A stretch of 64,000 nt of DNA from Carettochelys insculpta (taxonomy: Eukaryota > Chordata > Testudines > Carettochelyidae), in the NCBI RefSeq assembly GCF_033958435.1, contig NC_134138.1:192731298-192795297 (forward strand), written 5' to 3'. This document shows positions 23,061-35,399 of this stretch, in pieces. The number at the start of each line of letters is the position of its first letter. The first letter of the stretch is position 1. Made by a program: the position numbers and the translations under genes. The notes beneath the pieces are model-generated. The model had not been told where the DNA came from, did not search any database, and worked only from the letters and a program-made list of their open reading frames with translations.

Positions 23061-25180
23061 CTTTTATATGACTGATTATTGTGCAGTTAGCTAAAAGAAC
23101 ACATACAAATACTGGTCAGGTGCAAGCAGTCAGTATGTAAACTCTTTGTAAAACTGGCAAGTTTGGTATGAAAATAGTGAGACGTGACACCCTCAATATA
23201 ATTTAACCACTTCCCAGAACAGAATGACAGTTTAAAGTACAAAGAAAGAATAGTAATTTAAAAGGTCGTTAGTTCATAACATACCCCTCTTTAGATAGTC
23301 ATGAAAGTAGAAGAAATTAAGTGAACTAATTATTTTTGTTATAAAACTTTCCTTACCATAAATTTGCATTCATTTTTAATAACACTTTCCTGAAGGCCTG
23401 TTTATTTTCAAAGGGATGCTAGTCAAATTTCACAGGTTTTGTTAAAACAAGCTTTTACAAAATCTAAAGATCAACAGACATCTACATTACACTAGTATTA
23501 ATAAATTCCTATGGAAGAGTTTTATTAATCATGAAATTTGGATGGAAAATTACTCAAAAGAAATGGCATTCAAGGGTTGTGCCTAAATCATTTACTGATA
23601 CTCAGTTTCTACAGAGGAGGCAGGTGTTGAGAGTTTGTATTCTAATTCAGTTTAAGCAAATAACTACCTTCAATAAAATGCAACCTCGATCATTTAAATT
23701 GCACTTGTGGTTTTCATAAGAACTCATTTTCTGTGTGTATCAGAGCTTTAAGGGATAAGTTGGGTAGAACGACCTGATGTTATACTAATAGGGTGGGTTT
23801 ACATGTGGTAGTGTGGACAAATACATCCCCCGCCTTTCTACCTGGCAACCCACTTTCCACTCAGATTAATTCTTTAGTAGAACTCATTGTATACAGATCT
23901 TAGGAGTTTGAAAAATAAGATTTTCTACATAATGAAAAGGAGAATTAATAGAGCAAATAAAAATGGACAGGAGAGGGCAACTGAAGTCCAAGTGTGCCAG
24001 GCATTTTGTGGCATACTTTTTCTAAAATTCTAATTTCAGTTAGAATTATAAACAAGAACCTGTGAGTGAAAGGTCCCAGTGTAGTCAGCCTATTTTATAA
24101 TGGGTTACATATTAGACTTAGTCTCACTTCATACAGATAATTGTAGGATAGCATCCCCCTTCTGTTTTCTTAGACCAATTCCCCATATTAAAAAGTCATT
24201 TTCAAACAATACATTATTTTCTCATGTGGCGATATAATTTATTTTGAAATCAAAGCCGTTGTGCAAATTTAGGGATAAGAGATGTACTTCAAGTTTAAAG
24301 GATAGAATATTTGACTGATACTTGCAAGGTTGGGTCGTTTTGTGGAAAATTACATAATCATGATTAGAGATTATGGAGTATCTTTCCTCCTATTCCCACC
24401 CTCAGAGCTATTTCTAAACAGATAGTATTAAATGCATTTATACAGGATCTTTACTCCTTGGGTGGAAAAGTTGCTACTCTTGTTTTCACTTTGATTACAG
24501 CTAATTTATTAGGGTTTGCATGATATTACGTTTATGTCTATTAGAGAAAGTGAATAGATTTTTTCATAGGAATTGCCTTTAACCCTCAGATTATGATACA
24601 GATAATGACAGAAAAGTAGAATATTAGGTTTAACTAGCATCATAGAATCCTAAAATTAAATCCTAAACTTTTTCTTTTTTTTTCCCCCGTTTTATAATTG
24701 CTATTTGAAAGTGTCTTGCCAAATTATAAGTATGTTTCAATATCTTTTGGAGCTATTTTGACCACCAACCCCATTCCAAGCTCAATTTTCTGTCACTGTG
24801 TTTGTCTTAAGTAGGAAAATGTTTGTGTCCTTTTATGAAATTGCTTTCTTCAGTTTTTAAAACTTTAATTTTTGCAGTCTCATATTGCTTGAAAACATTC
24901 TGAAAGTTGAGTTCATATTCAATTAAAAATAAATCAATTAATTATGTGGAAATGTATAATTTGCTTGTGCTGCTTTGCTTCATCTGAACCTAGTTTTTTA
25001 GTTGTAGAAGCTACTAAAATGCACTGCTTTTCACATAACCCTTTTGTGCCTTTTATCTCCTGTGTGAACTGACTAAAGCTTTCTTGTTTCCATTTGCCAT
25101 CCATTTTTAATCTGCTCTGCTCCCTTCCTCTTCATGGATTATAAACCTTTACCCTAAACCTGCCTTTTACACTTGTTCAG
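23061..25180. other. CLASP2 intron, no recognised feature
   Basis: AT-rich intron between DIRS-2 and microexon F. No coding text or element ends are recognised. Confidence 0.55.
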
Positions 25181-25207
25181 GATCACAGTCTGCTAACCCC
25201 ATTGGTG
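25181..25207 (+). CDS. CLASP2: CLASP2 microexon F (27 nt)
   Basis: This 27-nt exon encodes GSQSANPIG with the preceding base. It is flanked by TTGTTCAG and GTAAGA and keeps phase 1. CLASP1 has a comparable SRSANPAG segment at this position, supporting a real, probably alternative exon. It is isolated, with 9.4 kb of intron before and 15.8 kb after, and the following intron holds the nested transposons. Confidence 0.78.
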
Positions 25208-26626
25208 GTAAGACTCTAAAATTTGTGTGTACATTGTTGTTTGATCATTTGTCTACATTATCCCTAACATAGGACCCTATTCAGCAGAAATTCCAGCTCA
25301 GTTTCCCTGTTCCTACAATTACTTCATTTAATGTAATCCCTTTCTAGAAGGCAAAAACATGTCGTCTTTGCAATTGTGGAATATCATGTTAGTAATTTTT
25401 TTCTGATTGCTTAGGCCCGCAACCAACTGCTCATGCTTCTGTGTGTAAGGCGCACAGTTTTGAAAATACCATACTCTGGTGAACATATTCAGTGCATCCA
25501 CTTACTCTGCAGTAGGGCTCAACCAGATGTAAAATGCATCTGTAAGCAGCAGAGTGATGTATGTCATTTTTTATTGATCAAGCACACTTTGTACATTTAG
25601 CACAGGGGAGGGTAAAGGATTATCAAATTTTGCAAGATGCTGCAGAGAATATGCTGGAAATCCTACAGTATAGAAGATGGCTATTCTGTGTTCTTCCAAG
25701 CCTTATTGAATCAATTGGGATGCTCTAGATAATATGCAGAGGCTCTGCATGAACTCTTAATTCTCGCAAAACTTCTAGAAATATCTGCTTTCATCTTAAT
25801 AACGGAAGCTAGGTTCATGACTTACATGCTGCACAATATTGCATGTTTCATTTTTGCTGAATAGGCCCATAGCTAGACTAGGGCATTTTGCTAAATAACC
25901 ATTTAAAGTCTCAGTTCAATCAACATATCATGTATCATATGCATGATGCATTGTTTTCTGTTGTTTCCTCCACATTTTTTCCTATCATTTCTTACTTTCA
26001 AGCTTAGTCACCTTGTGCTCCTTAAATATGCCTGTGCACTTGTTATTTTTACAGTGTTTTGGTTTCTGGTTTACACTGGTAGTCCTTGTAATGTAAAAGT
26101 ATTTAGAAACTTATGTAAATGTTGCATGGAAAACTATTGTTCTAGTGTTGCTATGCTTACACTGCTTTTTTTCCCTCTTCCCCTTTAAATGGAGTTAGGA
26201 AAATTGTTATAGGCCTCATTTCAGTCAAACAATTTCAGCTGATTTCAGTTAACTTCAGCTGATTTCAGTTAAAAATACCTTTGCTTTTTAATGGAAGTTT
26301 CTAGGTGAAATATTTTATGCTGCACTAGGCATCAGTGACTTATAAATGAACTAATTTTTGCCATAAGGTTGTTTTTAATTAGAATATCAGTAAAGGATAT
26401 TAATGGACATAAAGTAGAAGTTCTCCATAGCTTAACTTACTAGGCTGAAGATAGCAGGTTAAATGTTCAGTTTCTTCAAATGGATGCAATATGATGAAAT
26501 CAAAGATCAAATTTTTAACATCTTGATCAGGTGTGTTTTTTCATAACATGTTCCAAAGATTGAAAATCTGTAGTTTAAAAAAGCTTTCTGAATTGAAACA
26601 TTTTGGAATAACTTCCAGTGGGACAC
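25208..26626. other. CLASP2 intron, no recognised feature
   Basis: AT-rich intron after microexon F. A short local repeat of TTTCAGCTGATTTCAGTTAA type occurs at 26220-26270. Nothing else is supported. Confidence 0.5.
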
Positions 26627-26826
26627 GTATCAGAGAGTTAGCCATGTTAGTCAGTATCTTGGAGAACAACAAGACCACCTGTGGCACCTGATAGGCTAAC
26701 AGACTAACATATTTTGGAGCATAAGCTTTCATGGGCAGAGACGAAGTGGGTCTTTGCCCACGAAAGCTCATGCTCCAAAATATCTGCTCATCTATCAGGT
26801 GCCCCAGGACTTCTTGTTGTTCCGGT
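26627..26826. mobile_element. Inverted Penelope-like repeat (second copy)
   Basis: This is an inverted pair like that at 14091-14286 but with the distal tail on the left. GTATCAGAGAGTTAGCCATG at 26627 is the complement of the tail. The minus arm runs to about 26739. The plus arm reads AAGTGGGTCTTTGCCCAC followed by GAAAGCTCATGCTCC. The stem hairpin and GAAA are present, but the CTGA part of the hammerhead-like core is replaced at the junction between the arms. Confidence 0.5.
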
Positions 26827-27440
26827 GGGAGTCTTTCCGTTGTCTATAATGAGTGTTAGAAGGTTGGCTTTCAAGAGAGCAGGATTTGAAGAAATACCAG
26901 GGCTTACTTCATCCTGCATATGTTTAGAAAATGAAGTCATTTATTTTTCTGGTAGTGTTTGTTTTGTGAAAGCCAAGGTGATGAGTCCAGAGATTATGCA
27001 GAATATAAGTATCTATTTGGTTTAACTGCTGGTGGTTATGTGACCAGTTCCAAGTAATTTAAAAAAACAAACACTCAGTTGTCCTTGTATTATATAATCC
27101 TATGGGTGCCCCACTACAGGATGTGTATATGTTTTCAGAGACTGTGAGGTGTCAGCAGACATGCAGAGAGGGGTGCCACTTACGCTGAACAAAGGACCGT
27201 AAGAAGGAGCAAGCCTGCCACTTGTTTCTTTTCAGCTGCTTGCAGCTCAAAAGAGTCTGTTGCATTAAGCATCACACCTTCGTTTCAGGAATTTTTTACT
27301 TCATTAATTCATTTTAGTAATTACTTTTAGGTATCTATTTTCATTGTTACCTTTATTTTATGTACCAACTGTTGGTTGATTGGGGGTAAGGGAATTTCTT
27401 CCCTTTTTCTTCAGTCTTTTGTGTTGGAGCACAGTTTGTT

Positions 27441-28540
27441 ATGCCCCAAACCCCAGGGTTTGAGGCTTGCCACAGACCCTTTCCCCAATTTGATGAATAT
27501 TCCAGTTACCTGAAGGGTTTGTGGGGATCTCACAACCCTTCTAAATGTAAGATTTGTCTCGATTTCAAAGGCAGATCCAAGAAGGACAGAAACACTAGGT
27601 TTGGGTTCCTATTAACAAAACTTACCCTAGCTCTGGATGGATCTGCCTCTCCCCTCTAACTCCCAGTACATCAGCATTGCAGACTGCTTCAATCACAGTT
27701 TACAGCCCTGAACAATAAAACTTACATACCTCTCTGAGCAAGGAAGTGAAGAAAAGGGGCAAAGCAACGTATGAGAACTTCTTTTGTGAGACCTCTCATC
27801 CTTTTCCACAGTACAGTGGAGGCTCTGACTGAGTCTGATAAAGAGGCTTTGGTTGTGGAAGAAATTCTGTTTGGATGCATCTGTCAACAAAGTTACTGCC
27901 ATTGTGGCACCATCTGATACCTTGTGAGACCAATAGTCATAAAGGACTACTATCTCATCATACTTCTGAAAGCAGGAATGACGCTATAATCACCTTGATA
28001 CCACAAGAGCCTTCATCTCATGAGGCTTTTTTATCTCCTGAATGTATTCTTTGGCAAACACCTGCTACAATCCCACCAATTTGTAAGCAGGCAGATAATC
28101 CCACTAAAAGAAATGGAGTACTACTACCCCCACCCTAACCATAATTCCCTTATAGTAGATGCAGACAGTGCAAGGAACTCTCTAACTTGCTCTAAACCTG
28201 TTTAATGTGGTAAATTACCTAAATTGCTGAACTTTCTGGGTAGGAAGAGCTACTCACCAGCCATTCTCCAATTTCGTAGTGCCAAATCCTAGCCCTTGAT
28301 AGTGAAATATGATTTTAAGACATACTCTAGATTTACACATTTTATTAACTACTTGCCATAATATGAGAGAGATGAAGTTCAATAGCCCTTTGGAAACTCT
28401 TGAACTCACTCACGTCCTTCTTCTCAGTCAGTCCTTCCTCAAAGAATCAGTCTTGATACTGAGTCAAGAGCCAGCAGCAATCAATTCCACTGGCTCACTT
28501 ATTGTTTACCTGCCCCCTCTATAATGGTACGTACCGCAGA
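27441..28540 (+). pseudogene. DIRS-3 gag remnant
   Basis: The start reads MPQTPGFEACHRPF followed by SHNPSKCKIC, comparable to DIRS-4 and DIRS-5 gag starts with Cys/His knuckles. Further on, TPATIPPICKQAD near 28060 and NSLIVDADSARN near 28145 match TPASILPTNKRAD and SSLVVES in DIRS-5. Several frameshifts separate the pieces. It breaks off at the Harbinger-like insertion. Confidence 0.65.
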
Positions 28541-29350
28541 TAAGTGATACTTGAGCTGTCTACACTCCATGATAAAGTTGAATTTAAGGCAGTTAGCTCG
28601 ATTTTACAGTGTCACCATCTTCACTGCAAATATCATGATGTTAATTTTACGCAGCACCAGTGTGGATCCTATAACACTGAGAAGTGACTCAACGTAGCAT
28701 CAAGTTCAGATTTAAAAGTTCGAATTGAGGGTAGGGTGGAAATGCCATGTGTTTTAATAGATTTTGTTAGCCTCCAGAGGCTAATTGCACAATGTTCCAC
28801 GGTTATTTACTCTGGCTGCTTCCATCTCTGCTGCTCTCCAGGTGTGCAGGAATTATGTAACAGGAAGCCAGTTAGGTAACAGGGAGCCTGTGAAATTGTG
28901 TTCAGGCACCAGGAAGCCCTTGGCGGCTAGCCTGTGGAATCATGCTTGTAAGAGAGGCGGAGAAGCTTCATTCTTTCTTTGCTATCAGCCTGGTGAGCCC
29001 ATCTACCCACTAAAGATAGCTCCAACATGGAATTCTTGGTTCTGTAAACCCAGCGTTTGGATTTTTTTTTCCTCCAGTGCTGGCACCAGCCCCTGCCCCA
29101 CTGCACCACTTGGCAGCTAGGCTGTGGGGTTGTGCTTGTATGAGTCCAAGAAGCTTCTTTTCTGCGGTTTACATTTGTAAAGGGGAGGCCCTGTGTCACC
29201 AACAGACATCACACAGTTGGGGTCTTTTCTGTTCCCGACCTCATTGTGTGGCTAGCCCCCTACCCAATGAAAGGACATGCCTGCTGTTCAGTGAGGACCA
29301 TGCTGCCAGGCAGCGCCATGTCCTGGCTTGCGTGTGGTGAGGGCTCCAAA

Positions 29351-29650
29351 AGCAGGAAAGATTTTTGGGGCCTTGCTGTCATGGGAGGGAAGTCTACTCC
29401 CTGGGGCAAAGATTTCAGGGGCATGCTGTTACTGGGGGGGAAGTCTCCTGCTGCAGCGAAGATTTCAGGGGATTGCTGTCACTGGGGGGAAGTCTACCCC
29501 CACAGCAAAGATTTCAGGGGCTTGCTGTTGCCATGGGGAAGTCTGCCTCCAGCAACAAAGATTTTCAGGAGCTTGCTGCTGCCGGGGGAAAGAATCCCTC
29601 TGTGGTACAGATTTTGGAGACTTGCTACCATGTGCCTGAGCAACACTAAA
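29351..29650 (+). repeat. 50-bp minisatellite, six units
   Basis: An AAGATTT(C)AGGGGCTTGCTGT-type unit recurs with starts at 29358, 29409, 29459, 29508, 29558 and 29608, a period of 49-51 bp. Units share the gattt-cagggg core, a TTGCTGT block and a GGGGGAAGTCT block and have diverged at a few positions. It lies inside the left half of the Harbinger-like element and stays open in all three forward frames, which reflects composition and not coding. Confidence 0.82.
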
Positions 29651-30339
29651 GGGACCGTTCCAACTGGCCCTTCAACCTCAGACCTCACACACTAAGGCGA
29701 TGGAGGTCCATCCCCCGTGTTGGGCACCTCTGTGTAGTGAAGTGAGAACCAAAAATCCTGCATTAAAAATCTCTTTTTTCGTAACCTTTCCTCTTTCTTC
29801 AAGCTTTGGATTGTTCCTATATTATTTTCAAAATCATGTTTCTGTAATCAAGGGATGGGGGACAGTGGCTGGAGGGCCAGTTGAGAAGACAGACACCTGC
29901 AGCTTTTTGTAGATGCTTTGAGAATTCAGTTATAAAAGCAAGAGATGTCAGTTAATTTGGTGATCACAATCTTTTTTTTTGCATACTGTGGTTTCAAAGG
30001 GAGGAAAAGTAGCTGAAGGACTGGTTGACGTGGTATAGTCATCTGAGTGATCCCAGAGCACGTACATGTTGTGATTCCCTACTTTTCCTTCTTAATGGAA
30101 AAATGGCTGTTTTCCCTCACTCCCCTCCCACTGGAAGCAATGCAATGTGGGAAGATGACATCACATACCCACAACCATTTGCGGGACATTTTTTTCCCAT
30201 GCTGCACCACCGAAAATACCCAGAATGCTATGGCACTGAGGGAACTGTGGGATACATTCCCACAATACACTGCTGCAACAGCTGATGTTTGGGGATAGTG
30301 TGTGGCAGCAATAAGTCAACTTTGTGGGGAATTTGTGGG

Positions 30340-31033
30340 GAGGTGAGGATAGTCAAATTAGAATTTAAAAGTCCCAGTGTTCTCATGGGAGACTTTAATC
30401 GTCTGGACATTTGTTGGGAGACCAATACATCAGCACACAGACAATCCAGGAAGTTTTTTGAGAAAGTTGGGAATAACTTTTAGGTACCAGTGCTGAAGGA
30501 ACCAACCAGGGGTTGTGCGCAATTTGACCTGCTGCTCACAAACAAGGAAGAACTAGTAGGAGAAATAGAAGTGGGTGGAAACCTGGGCTGCAGCAACCAT
30601 GAGATCATAGATTTCAGGATCTGGACAAAAGGAAGAAAGGTGAGCAGTAACATACAGACCCTTGATTTCAAAAGAGCAGACTTCGACTCCCTGAGAGAAC
30701 TGATGAGCAGGATCCCTTGGGAAATGGAGATGAAGGGGAAAAGAGTTCAAGAGAACTGGCAGTATTTTCAAGAAGTCTTACTGAAGGCACAGGAACAAAT
30801 CATCCCACTGCATAGTAAGAAATGCAAACATGGTAGGCAACCAGCTTGGCTTAACAGAGAAATCCTTAGGTAGCTTAAACTCAAAATGGATGCATACAAG
30901 AAATGGAAATGTGGACAGTTGACCAAGGAAGATTATAAGCATACAGCTGGAGGATGCCGGGGAGTAATCAGGAACGCAAAAGCACAGCTGGAACTTCAGC
31001 TGGCAAGGGATGTGAAGAGTAACAAGAAGGGTT
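30340..31033 (+). pseudogene. CR1 ORF2 5' part: endonuclease end and linker
   Basis: The frame gives VLMGDFNRLDICWETNT, the C-terminal part of the AP-type endonuclease with its conserved GDFN. LKEPTRG, DLLLTNKEELVGEIEVGG and LGCSNHE follow, then a linker ending ARDVKSNKKG. One frame is kept throughout but holds stop codons at 30481 and 30871, so it is not functional. Confidence 0.82.
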
Positions 31034-31140
31034 CTTCTTTGAGTGAATGCTCATGTGCATGCCAATTTGGGTGTGTTGCCGGAAACTTTTTGCCCTACCC
31101 GGTAGCCCTAGGGTTGGTGCGGCACCCCCAGGAGTGGTGC
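31034..31140 (+). repeat. DIRS-4 left terminal inverted repeat
   Basis: It starts CTTCTTTGAGTGAATG and carries CCAATTTGGGTG, TTGCCGGAAACTTTTTGCCC and GGTAGCCCTAGGGTTGG. The same order appears inverted at 36710-36797. Its first 40 bp also appear inverted at 36494-36533. Confidence 0.8.
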
Positions 31141-31363
31141 CCGTATGGCTGCCCATATATGCCCTGCCCACCCCCACCTCCCCCCCGCTCATTTCCTTCT
31201 CTCCGCGCTGTCGGTTGCTGGAGCTCCCTCCTTGTTGAGCGTTCCCCAGTAGCCTTTATTGTTTTAATTAGTTGTAAATAGTTTAGTTATCTTTCATAGG
31301 TAAATAGCTCTTCTTAGTTCTAGTGAGCCGAGGTGGGTCTTTAAACCCCCTCATCACCAGGGG

Positions 31364-33535
31364 ATGCCTGGCTCCCCAGGGTTTAAAAACTGTTCAAAAT
31401 GTGGCAAACAAATGCCCAAAAGCGACCCGCATAAGGCGTGTTTGAGTTGCTTCAGTGAGGCACACCTCCGGGAGCGCTGTTCTATTTGCAAGGTCTTCAA
31501 GCCTAGGACTTTAAAAGATAGAGCTCAACAGCTGAAGGGTCTACTAATGGAATCAGCCTTGCACACGGACATTTCCCCGGCGGGAACTCAGAGTGCCGCA
31601 TTGTTGGTGCAGAGCACTCTAGCACTGTTGGTGCTGTTGGAAAGTTCCCAGCAAAGAGAGCAGGACTCGGCGCCTAGTGCCTCCCGGCACCATAAGAGCC
31701 AGTCCTCGGTGCCTCGCAAAAAGAGAAGACTGGACCAGGGTCGATCCCAAGAAAGGAGGCAGCGAAGGTAAGCTTCGGGGGAGTCCGCCAGATGGCACTG
31801 TGATCGGGGTCATGAAGTGCAGGCGTCAACTCCCACGTGAGGCGGGAGTCTGTGCTCTCCCAGACTGCCCTCGACATTGGAGGCCTTTAGCATTGCGCAA
31901 GCCCTCCTGCAAATTACGATGCTGCTACAGATGCCACACCGAGAGCCGCGTCGGAGTTAGACTCATTTTGCTCCAGCTCAGCCCGTAGTGGGAGTATGAG
32001 GTCATCTCAACGCAGCGGGCATGAACACCACTCCCAACGCCCCTTGGAGGGAGAGTGGTAAAGGCCCCCCCAAGGTGCCCCACAGTGGCCCTTCTGGACC
32101 CCGTGCGCGATCCATGAGGCACAGGGGCAGGATGCAGGATTCCTGTTGAGGGCACCCGGCACTCTTCAGGTGCTGAGATTGGCACCAACCATTGCTTTGG
32201 GGGCCCCTCCGAGAGAGCAAGCGGAATTGTCGGCACCGGCACTGATGATGGTGCCGGCACCGGCACCCATGCAGTCAGAGGCAACCCAAGCATGGGCAGC
32301 ACCCCTGCAAACACCGGGGACTGTGGTGCAGTGGGCACTGGCACAGACAGTACTGATGCCATCCCAGGTGCAGGGTGGCCCCATCTTCATGGCACTGTAC
32401 CAGAGACCATTAGGGGGCCCTTCACCCCAGGCACCGAGCATGACACCGCAAACCACAATGCCAGGGATTCGAAGGGAAGTGCCAGAACCCCCCTCACCGA
32501 TGGGCTTGGAGGGCGTGATGCCCTCGCCCTTGTTCTCCCCAGATGAGGTGCTAGCTGCATCCTCTGTGTCCCCGGTATTGGAGGGTGGAGGAGCGTACCA
32601 GCAGCTGTTGAGGAGGGTGGCCTAGAGTCTGGGAGTGCAAGTGGAAGAGGTCAGGGATGAAATAGACCCTGTTACAAATATCCTCTCAATGTCTGGACTG
32701 TCCAGGGTGGCAGTGCCTGTTATAAAGACAATTGCCAACACAACGAACACAGTGGGGCAGACCCCGGCGTCAGCCTTGCCCACGGCTAGGAAAAATGAGC
32801 ACCAGTATTTTGTCTCAGCCCAGGGAAATGAACATCTGTTCACCCATCCTCCCCCTGACTCCCTTATCGTGGATGCTGTGAACAATAGGGAGAGGTAAGG
32901 GGGTCCAGGGGCCCTCCCCTAAAAACAAAGTGGCCAAAAGGTTAGATCTGTACAGTAGGAAAGTTCATTCTACAAGTGGCCTCCGGCTGAGAATTGCTAA
33001 CCAGCAAGCCATGGTTAGCAAGTATGTGTACAATATAGCCAGCTCCATGGACCATTTTGCTGAGCTGCTCTCGCCAGACACCAGGTCAGAATTTAGGGCC
33101 CTGGTGGAGGAGCAGAGACTCATATCCAGAGCAGCAGTACAGGCCACCGTAGGTGTAGCCCATGTGGCCATCGGGGTCATGGCCTCGGGTATAGCCATGA
33201 AAAGGGGGGCATGGCTTCAGGTCTCAGGACTCTCTCAGAAGGTGCAGCGGTCCATTCAGGACCTTGGTTTTGAGGGCCCCTCCCTATTTTCGGAAAAAAC
33301 TGACAAGAGGCTTCATAGTATGAAGGACTCACGGACCACACTACACTCACTGGGTCTATATACACCAGCGACCCAGAGAAGACATTTTACCCTGAGACCC
33401 CAATTCAGACAGTTCCCACAACAACAACGGGATGGGAACAGGAGAAGGGTCCTCCATAACTGGAGACATCAGGGTCTCCAGACACAGGACCAGAGCCACC
33501 AGAAACCCCCACTGGGGTCTAAACACCAGTTTTGA
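31364..33535 (+). pseudogene. DIRS-4 gag remnant
   Basis: The first frame (31364-31771) has Cys/His knuckle spacing: NCSKC, then HKACLSC, then AHLRERCSIC. A Pro/Ala/Gly-rich middle with shifted frames follows (32146-32625). A later frame (32635-32898) has ASALPTARKNEHQYFVSAQG and SLIVDAV, and 32930-33535 has the C-terminal region with a Gln/Pro-rich end. At least three frameshifts or stops separate these pieces. Comparison is with DIRS-5. Confidence 0.72.
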
Positions 33536-33779
33536 TGGGGCAGTTGGGAGCGACACACCAGCCACCCCCATGGTTTCAGCTCAGTATTTATTTTCATCCC
33601 ACCTATCTCCATTCTACCATGCATGATGCAGCATAACGTCGGACCAGTGGGTCTTCCGCATGGCAGAAAAGGGATATGCTATCCAATTTTCTTTCTACCC
33701 CCCCTTCCTACCCTCTTTCCTTGTCCCTCTTCAGGAACCCCTCTCACAAGACAGTTCTCAGACATGAGGTAGGGGCCCT

Positions 33780-34509
33780 CCTACAAAAGGGGGCTATAGA
33801 GTAGGTTCCCTAGGAATTCTGGGGGTAGGGATTTTATACTCATTATTTCCTAATCCCAAAAGCAAAAGTGGGGCTACGGCCAATCTTGGACCTGCAAAAC
33901 CTGAACTAATTTGTGAAAAAGATAAAGTTTGGTATGATATCCCTGGGCGTACTTATCCCAATGCTGGAACTAGGGGACTGGTTTGCCTCTCTCGACTTGC
34001 AAGACGTGTGTTTCCATATAACAATTTATCTACCTCACAGGAGATTCCTCTGGTTTGTGCTAGGAAAGGACCATTACCAGTACACAGTCCTTCTGTTCAG
34101 ACTCTCCTCAGCCGCGAGAGTCTTTACCAAATGTATGTCAGTAGTGGCAGCCTTCTTACGCAGGCAGGGAGTGCACCTGTTACCCTACTTAGACGGCTGG
34201 CTGATCAGGGGTCGGTCACAGAGACAGGTGATGACACATGTACTGCTGATACAAGAAACATTTGACACGTTAGGCCTCCTAGTGAGCAAGGCAAAGTCTG
34301 GGCTTGCCCCAGCTCAGGTCATGGAGTTCGTGGGTGCCCGACTAGATGCAGAGCAAGCCAGGGCCTTTCTGCCCCAGAGCAGGGTCCAAGCCATAGCATC
34401 TTGCATCCAAGGCCTGATCAGTTTCCCAACCATAACGGCCAGGGGCTGCCTCAGACTGTTGGGGCACACGGTGGCATGCATGTTCGTAGTCCAGCATACC
34501 AGGTTATGA
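33780..34509 (+). pseudogene. DIRS-4 reverse transcriptase, mutated active site
   Basis: RT text includes ASLDLQDVCFHITIYLPHRR, then HYQYTVLLFRLSSAARVFTK, then LLPYLDGWLI. The catalytic Y-x-D-D box reads YLDG at 34186-34197, so the second Asp is lost. The frame is open from 33913 to 34509, with a stop just upstream and one at the end of the domain. Confidence 0.78.
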
Positions 34510-35300
34510 ATGCGCCCCTTCCAGCTGTGGCTCGCCTCGGTATACAGGCCTCTCAGGGACAATATAGACAAGTTAGTTACAGTCCCCACAAGAGTGTTAA
34601 TGGCATTACACTGGTGGCTAGAAGCTGGGTTGGTCTGCATGGGAGTGCTCTTCAATCCCCTGCAACGCTCCCTCTCCCTGGTCACAGACGCCTCGGACCT
34701 GGGCTGGGGATCACACTTGGGGGACTGACAGACTCAAGCTCTGTGGAGCAAGACCAAAGCTCAGTTCCAAATAAACATGTGGGAGCTCAGAGCAGTTTGG
34801 CTGGCGTGCAGAGTGTTTCAGAGTGAACTGAAGGGGCAGTGTGTTGCAGTCAGCACAGACAACACTGCAGCAATGTACTATATAAACAAACAAGGGGGTG
34901 CACGCTTGTCGCCTCTGTGTCTCGAGGCCCTCACGCTGAGGGCATTCTACCTGCCTGGGGCTCACAACTCCCTAGTGGACCACCTCAGCAGATCCTTCTT
35001 GGGCCACGAGTGGTCATTACACACCGAAGTACTGAGTTCAATTCTCCAGAGGTGGGGATGTCCCCAGGTAGACCTCTTTGCCACTCATCTCAACACAAAG
35101 TGCAGGACGTTCTGCTCTTACCAGAACTGAAGTCCGGACTGTTGGGCAGACGCCTTCAGCATTCGTTGGTTGGGTCCATTGCTGTACACCTTCCCACCAA
35201 TACCGCTCATCCACTGAACACTGTTGAAAATTCAGTTGGACCGAGCATCAGTTATCCTGGTGGCCCCATCCTGGGCTCGATAACACTGGTACTCGACCCT
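34510..35300 (+). pseudogene. DIRS-4 RNase H and following region
   Basis: RNase H residues appear as TDASDLGWGSHLGD near 34685, WELRAVWLACRVFQ near 34780 and STDNTAAMYYINKQGGA near 34852. SLVDHLSRSFLGHEW follows near 34970, then VDLFATHLNTKC near 35070. The frame changes between the first and second pieces. The four acidic positions can be placed, but the last Asp lies in LVDHLSR. A LVAPSWAR-like piece near 35258 belongs to the region before the recombinase. Confidence 0.75.
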
Positions 35301-35399
35301 CTTGGAGATGTCCTCTCGTGCCCCGGAGGTGCTTCTGCTGCACCTGGACCTGCTGACACAGGAGGTGGGGAGACTGCAGCACTCCAATCTCCAGGCGCT

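Noticed and set aside
29365..29649. Cys/Gly-rich repeat protein over the minisatellite
   Set aside because: All three forward frames are open across the 50-bp array. The period is not a multiple of three, so the reading frame shifts between units.
29351..29650. CRISPR-like array
   Set aside because: The units are contiguous tandem repeats without unique spacers, and the genome is a vertebrate.
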